From: Fibrobacterota bacterium
GTDB lineage: Bacteria; Fibrobacterota; Chitinivibrionia; Chitinivibrionales; FEN-1185
Direction of reading: 5' to 3'
Assembly: GCA_003165595.1 (NCBI GenBank)
Contig: PLWQ01000029.1
Coordinates: forward strand, 1 to 43,646
Length of the DNA: 43,646 nucleotides
Each line of letters starts with the position of its first letter. Within the stretch, counting starts at the first letter, position 1. Below are positions 40,909 to 43,646 of the stretch, one piece after another. The notes below the pieces were generated by a model that was not told where the DNA came from, ran no database searches, and saw only the letters and a program-made list of their open reading frames with translations. The position numbers were made by a program, and so were the translations under genes.

Positions 40909-40922
40909 AAAGGAACCATATC

Positions 40923-41408
40923 ATGCCTCCAAAAAAACTTTCGATCATCGTCTTCAGCGGGGATTTCGACCGGGCAATTGCCGCATTTACATTGGCTACA
41001 GGGGCGGCGGCGGTCAACTGGGAGGTCAATTTGTTTTTCACGTTCTGGGGTCTGGATATCATCAAGAAAAACCGCGGCCGGGCCTTCATTGGAAAAGGAT
41101 TTCTAGCGCGTCTTTTCAATTTTCTGCTTGGCGGCAGAAAGAACCCTCCGCTTTCGCGGTTGAACTTCGGCGGCATCAGCCCACGGCTCATGACCGGCAT
41201 GATGAAGAGCAAGAATGTGGCAACGCTTGAGGAACTTATTAGTGCGGCACGACAATTGCCCATCAAATTCATTGCTTGCGAAATGGCGATGCACATTCTC
41301 GGAATAGATAGGGAAGACTTGATCGATGACGTAAAAGAGGTCGTCGGCGTGCCGACCTTCTTAAGGGGACCTCTAAAAATTGTCCCGATGTCATTGCGAG
41401 GAGCGTAG
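40923..41408 (+). CDS. DsrE/DsrF-like sulfur-carrier family protein, 3' end altered
   Basis: The N-terminus LSIIVFSGDFDRAIAAFTLA and VNLFFTFWGLDIIKKN are signatures of the DsrE/DsrF-like family 2 (PF13686). The reactive Cys is in FIACEMAMHILGI. Members bind or pass persulfide sulfur. AAAGGA lies 8 bases before the ATG. The last ~15 residues (from LRGPLKIVPMSLRGA) are read from the left part of the MITE-like element starting at 41361, so the native C-terminus has been replaced after GVPTF. Confidence 0.88.
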   Translation: MPPKKLSIIVFSGDFDRAIAAFTLATGAAAVNWEVNLFFTFWGLDIIKKNRGRAFIGKGFLARLFNFLLGGRKNPPLSRLNFGGISPRLMTGMMKSKNVATLEELISAARQLPIKFIACEMAMHILGIDREDLIDDVKEVVGVPTFLRGPLKIVPMSLRGA

Positions 41409-41508
41409 CGACGTGGCAATCTCCCGTAATTCTTTGCAAAAATGCGAGATTGCTTCGCTTTGCTCGCAATGACAAAGCGCGTTTTTGAATATTTAGAGGT
41501 CCCCTTAA
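41361..41508. mobile_element. 148-bp MITE-like palindromic element
   Basis: TTAAGGGGACCTCTAAA at 41361-41377 is repeated exactly, inverted, at 41492-41508 (17 bp). Inside, GTCATTGCGAG and CTCGCAATGAC form a second inverted pair; this GTCATTGCGAG core with GAGCGTAGCGA looks like a widespread short repeat. No transposase is present. The outermost TTAA on both sides could be target-site duplication or part of the element. The left end is translated as the tail of the DsrE-like gene. Confidence 0.82.
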
Positions 41509-41713
41509 AATATTCGGAAGATTCTCAAGTGCTTTTCATTTAATCAACCTTGGCCGAATAAAGACCCGAACTGAAAGGAGGCGAAACGCCAGCCAAAAGA
41601 TTGCTACATGATCCCCAAAACTGCAAAGGGACCACCCTTGCGAAATCCACAAATACTTGCTGAAATGTTGACCAGACCTCTGGAGACATTCTCAAAGATA
41701 GAGGAGTATCTAA
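41509..41713. other. Leader region of the porin-like gene
   Basis: This stretch shows no gene. A short hairpin (GGCG-AAA-CGCC, at about 41580-41590) sits in a GGAGGCGAAACGCCAGCC context that might belong to a structured leader, but I cannot assign it to a known riboswitch class. Confidence 0.3.
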
Positions 41714-42886
41714 ATGAGACATGTTTCCATTGTTTTTTTTGCTCTGGCAATTCTCGCCGGAGAATCGTTCGCCCAGGCTGAGCAAACAGGACCCGTTTTT
41801 ACTCCATACGGCTACGCACAATACCGTTTTAGAGTGAGATACATCGACGAAACCCCCAAATCGGGCCGCGACAGCGCTGAACTTTATTACACGCATCAAA
41901 TAGGATATTACGCCGGTCTAAAGGCAAAAATAAACGATCAAGTCAGCCTTCAAGTCCAAATCGGAAACAATTGGGTCAACACCGATCAAATAACGTATCT
42001 GTCCAGCAATCACGTCGGGAAACAAAATTCTCTCTTCCCATTCTTTAACCTTGCATATGCAAAATGGGATCCCGGATTCCTGAACATTTCGGCCGGCATC
42101 GTGCCGGAAAACGGCTATGGCGCTCTTGATTTGCTCGAACGATCCCTCAAGCTCGGCAATTATGGTACCTCAGAGGGATATGGCGCCGGTGAGGTCGGAT
42201 GGTTGACAGGAACGAATGGGTCGATTACCGGCCTGAAGCTTGGCGTGCCCATCCTTAAGTCGGACATCAAATTCAGCGCCGAATTGCTTGGAACCATCGT
42301 AGATGATTCCACGACCGCGCGTCCGCAAAAGTGGTTTACTGGTGCCAAAAACGACCCGAGCCAGCAGCTCTACATACTTGACTTGCCCTTTAGCGTTGGC
42401 TCGTTGACACTAACGCCGGAAATCGCCACTGTCATCTTCCGAAAATACAATTACGCTACACAAAAAGGCGACGACGAATTGGATATCGGGTTTGCCGGCT
42501 CCTACAAGATTAACGATATCGCGTCGGTACGCGCGAACGCCGGTTACGCCACGTTTGGCAATGCCAACAGCCATACGTCAAATAAAACCGCGGACAGTGT
42601 AGAGTTTGATCGAGTCGGAACTCTTGTGGGAGTTGGAGGAACGGTTAAGGCCGGTCCCGGTAACATTTTGCTGGATGTCAATTATAGTTCCGATCAGGAC
42701 ACAAAAACTGTAACCAGCTCGCTCAATTCATTCTATTACGGCGACCTGAAATATGTCTGGAGCGCCAACAAGAATTTCGAAATTGCTCCGCGTGTCCGCA
42801 TTTTCGAACAAAAGTATCCATCCGGTGCAGCCCTCAAGACAAAAGTTGAGACGAGACCGGAGTTGATTTTTACAGGAAAGTTTTGA
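41714..42886 (+). CDS. Porin-like outer-membrane beta-barrel protein
   Basis: A signal peptide (VSIVFFALAILAGESFA) precedes ~370 residues of alternating strands: YGYAQYRFRVRYI at the start, LEIAPRV-type strands later, and a final Phe (ELIFTGKF) as in outer-membrane barrels. Aromatic residues are frequent at strand ends. No specific porin family can be named. GAGGAG lies 7 bases before the ATG. It lies between the DsrE-like and MetQ-like genes, so it may pass a sulfur compound; that is inference. Confidence 0.72.
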   Translation: MRHVSIVFFALAILAGESFAQAEQTGPVFTPYGYAQYRFRVRYIDETPKSGRDSAELYYTHQIGYYAGLKAKINDQVSLQVQIGNNWVNTDQITYLSSNHVGKQNSLFPFFNLAYAKWDPGFLNISAGIVPENGYGALDLLERSLKLGNYGTSEGYGAGEVGWLTGTNGSITGLKLGVPILKSDIKFSAELLGTIVDDSTTARPQKWFTGAKNDPSQQLYILDLPFSVGSLTLTPEIATVIFRKYNYATQKGDDELDIGFAGSYKINDIASVRANAGYATFGNANSHTSNKTADSVEFDRVGTLVGVGGTVKAGPGNILLDVNYSSDQDTKTVTSSLNSFYYGDLKYVWSANKNFEIAPRVRIFEQKYPSGAALKTKVETRPELIFTGKF

Positions 42887-42963
42887 GAACCGAAGGCGCC
42901 GATAGGTGTAGTTGATTTGATGAACGTTTCACAACCGCTAAATTCAAACATAGGGAGATTAAA

Positions 42964-43646
42964 ATGAAACCGTTGAAAATAGTAATCTCGACAATTGTTG
43001 CGATTCTGGCCATTCTCACTTTAAGTTCCGGAATTTCGGCCGACGGCAAGAAGATCGTCTTCGGCGTGGCGCCCGGTCCTTATGGAGACTTGGTCAAGCA
43101 AGCAATAAAGCCGGGCCTTGAAAAAAAAGGATATGCGGTTGAACTGAAAGAATTCAGCGACTATGTCCAGCCCAATCTCGCGCTTGCCAACAAATCCATT
43201 GATGTGAATGTCTTTCAGCACAGGGTCTACCTTGAAAAATTCTCTGCCGATAAAGGATTGAAACTTTCACCGCTTATCACGATACCAACGGCGTCTCTGG
43301 GCGTCTACTCAAAGAAATACGCGTCCATCGCTGAAATCAAGGACGGCTCTACGGTGACAATAGCCAACGATCCGACCAACCTGGCGCGCGCCCTGCGATA
43401 TCTGCAGACGCTCGGCTTCATAAAAATCAAACCTGATATCGATGCGGCCAAAGCGTCGGAAAAGGATATCGGCGAAAATCCTCACAACCTCAAGGTAAAA
43501 CCGATTGAAGCTGCGCAGCTGCCTCGTTCGATTGAAAGCGTCGATTTCTCCCTGGTGAACGGGAATTACGCGATCGCAGCGGGAATATGGTCCACCGCTC
43601 TCAACCGTGAAACGCTCATTGAGGGCAATATCAACCTTGTCGCGGT
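42964..43646 (+). CDS. MetQ/NlpA-type substrate-binding protein (3' end beyond window)
   Basis: The frame is open to the right edge (227 codons seen). Signal peptide LKIVISTIVAILAILTLSS, then IVFGVAPGPYGDLVKQAIKP, VNVFQHRVYLEKF and TVTIANDPTNLARALRYLQ, the pattern of the NlpA (MetQ) family, which feeds methionine to an ABC importer. No lipobox Cys follows the signal, so it may be a free periplasmic protein instead of a lipoprotein. AGGGAG lies 6 bases before ATG. The ATPase and permease genes are expected beyond the edge. Confidence 0.92.
   Translation, partial: MKPLKIVISTIVAILAILTLSSGISADGKKIVFGVAPGPYGDLVKQAIKPGLEKKGYAVELKEFSDYVQPNLALANKSIDVNVFQHRVYLEKFSADKGLKLSPLITIPTASLGVYSKKYASIAEIKDGSTVTIANDPTNLARALRYLQTLGFIKIKPDIDAAKASEKDIGENPHNLKVKPIEAAQLPRSIESVDFSLVNGNYAIAAGIWSTALNRETLIEGNINLVA

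Noticed and set aside
41540-41713. Possible riboswitch before the porin-like gene
   Set aside because: A short hairpin is present, but no conserved core of SAM, cobalamin, TPP or c-di-GMP riboswitches could be matched.
1-43646. tRNA, rRNA or CRISPR array
   Set aside because: No T-loop/acceptor pairing, rRNA signature or regularly spaced repeats were seen by eye; a covariance search would be decisive.

Overview
The window looks like a piece of a chromosome from the Fibrobacterota/Chitinispirillia lineage. The evidence is a TIGR02147-type regulator (a family typical of that phylum) next to a DUF2341/LamG lipoprotein, two secreted GH3 glycosidases with N-terminal carboxypeptidase-regulatory-like and sorting-like modules, a bactofilin, and dense, mostly GC-rich coding. 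This placement is inferred from gene content only. No rRNA, tRNA or CRISPR array was seen.

Layout. 1-10,009: a truncated repeat lipoprotein, a methyltransferase and an iron-sulfur-flavoprotein-like reductase, an FHA-DUF4388 protein, a very long GreA-like transcript-cleavage factor, a methyltransferase-bactofilin pair, and a helicase/HAD/SUI1 group. 10,143-13,407: an AT-richer island with RhuM, a membrane-anchored Mrr-type nuclease and a coupled membrane partner; this is a candidate defence cassette. 13,423-29,430: two GH3 glycosidases, an FHA-HD-GYP phosphodiesterase behind a perfect consensus promoter, GlgC, two EF-hand proteins, and an ECF sigma/anti-sigma operon ending in an IS3 OrfA-like HTH protein. 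29,414-32,814: the TIGR02147 regulator and a multi-pass TPR membrane protein.

33,069-36,505 holds the two most interesting loci. One protein joins a ubiquitin-conjugating-enzyme (E2/UBC)-like fold, with the HPN tripeptide but Asp where the catalytic Cys should be, to a zinc ribbon, one membrane helix and TPR-like repeats. Next to it is an earP-efp operon; EF-P carries Arg32, the residue that EarP rhamnosylates. A strong terminator separates the two units.

36,647-43,646: glyoxalase II, a TetR-controlled operon (TetR, zinc ribbon, VOC protein, PP-loop enzyme) with tandem 14-bp palindromic operators, then an AT-richer sulfur-themed group: YezD, an HPr-fold protein without the phospho-histidine, a DsrE-like protein, a porin-like protein and a MetQ-like binding protein cut by the right edge. 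A 148-bp MITE-like element has replaced the 3' end of the dsrE-like gene.

Two copies of a structured GC-rich repeat with conserved linkers and variable hairpins lie between convergent genes (18,290-18,425 and 32,891-33,031).
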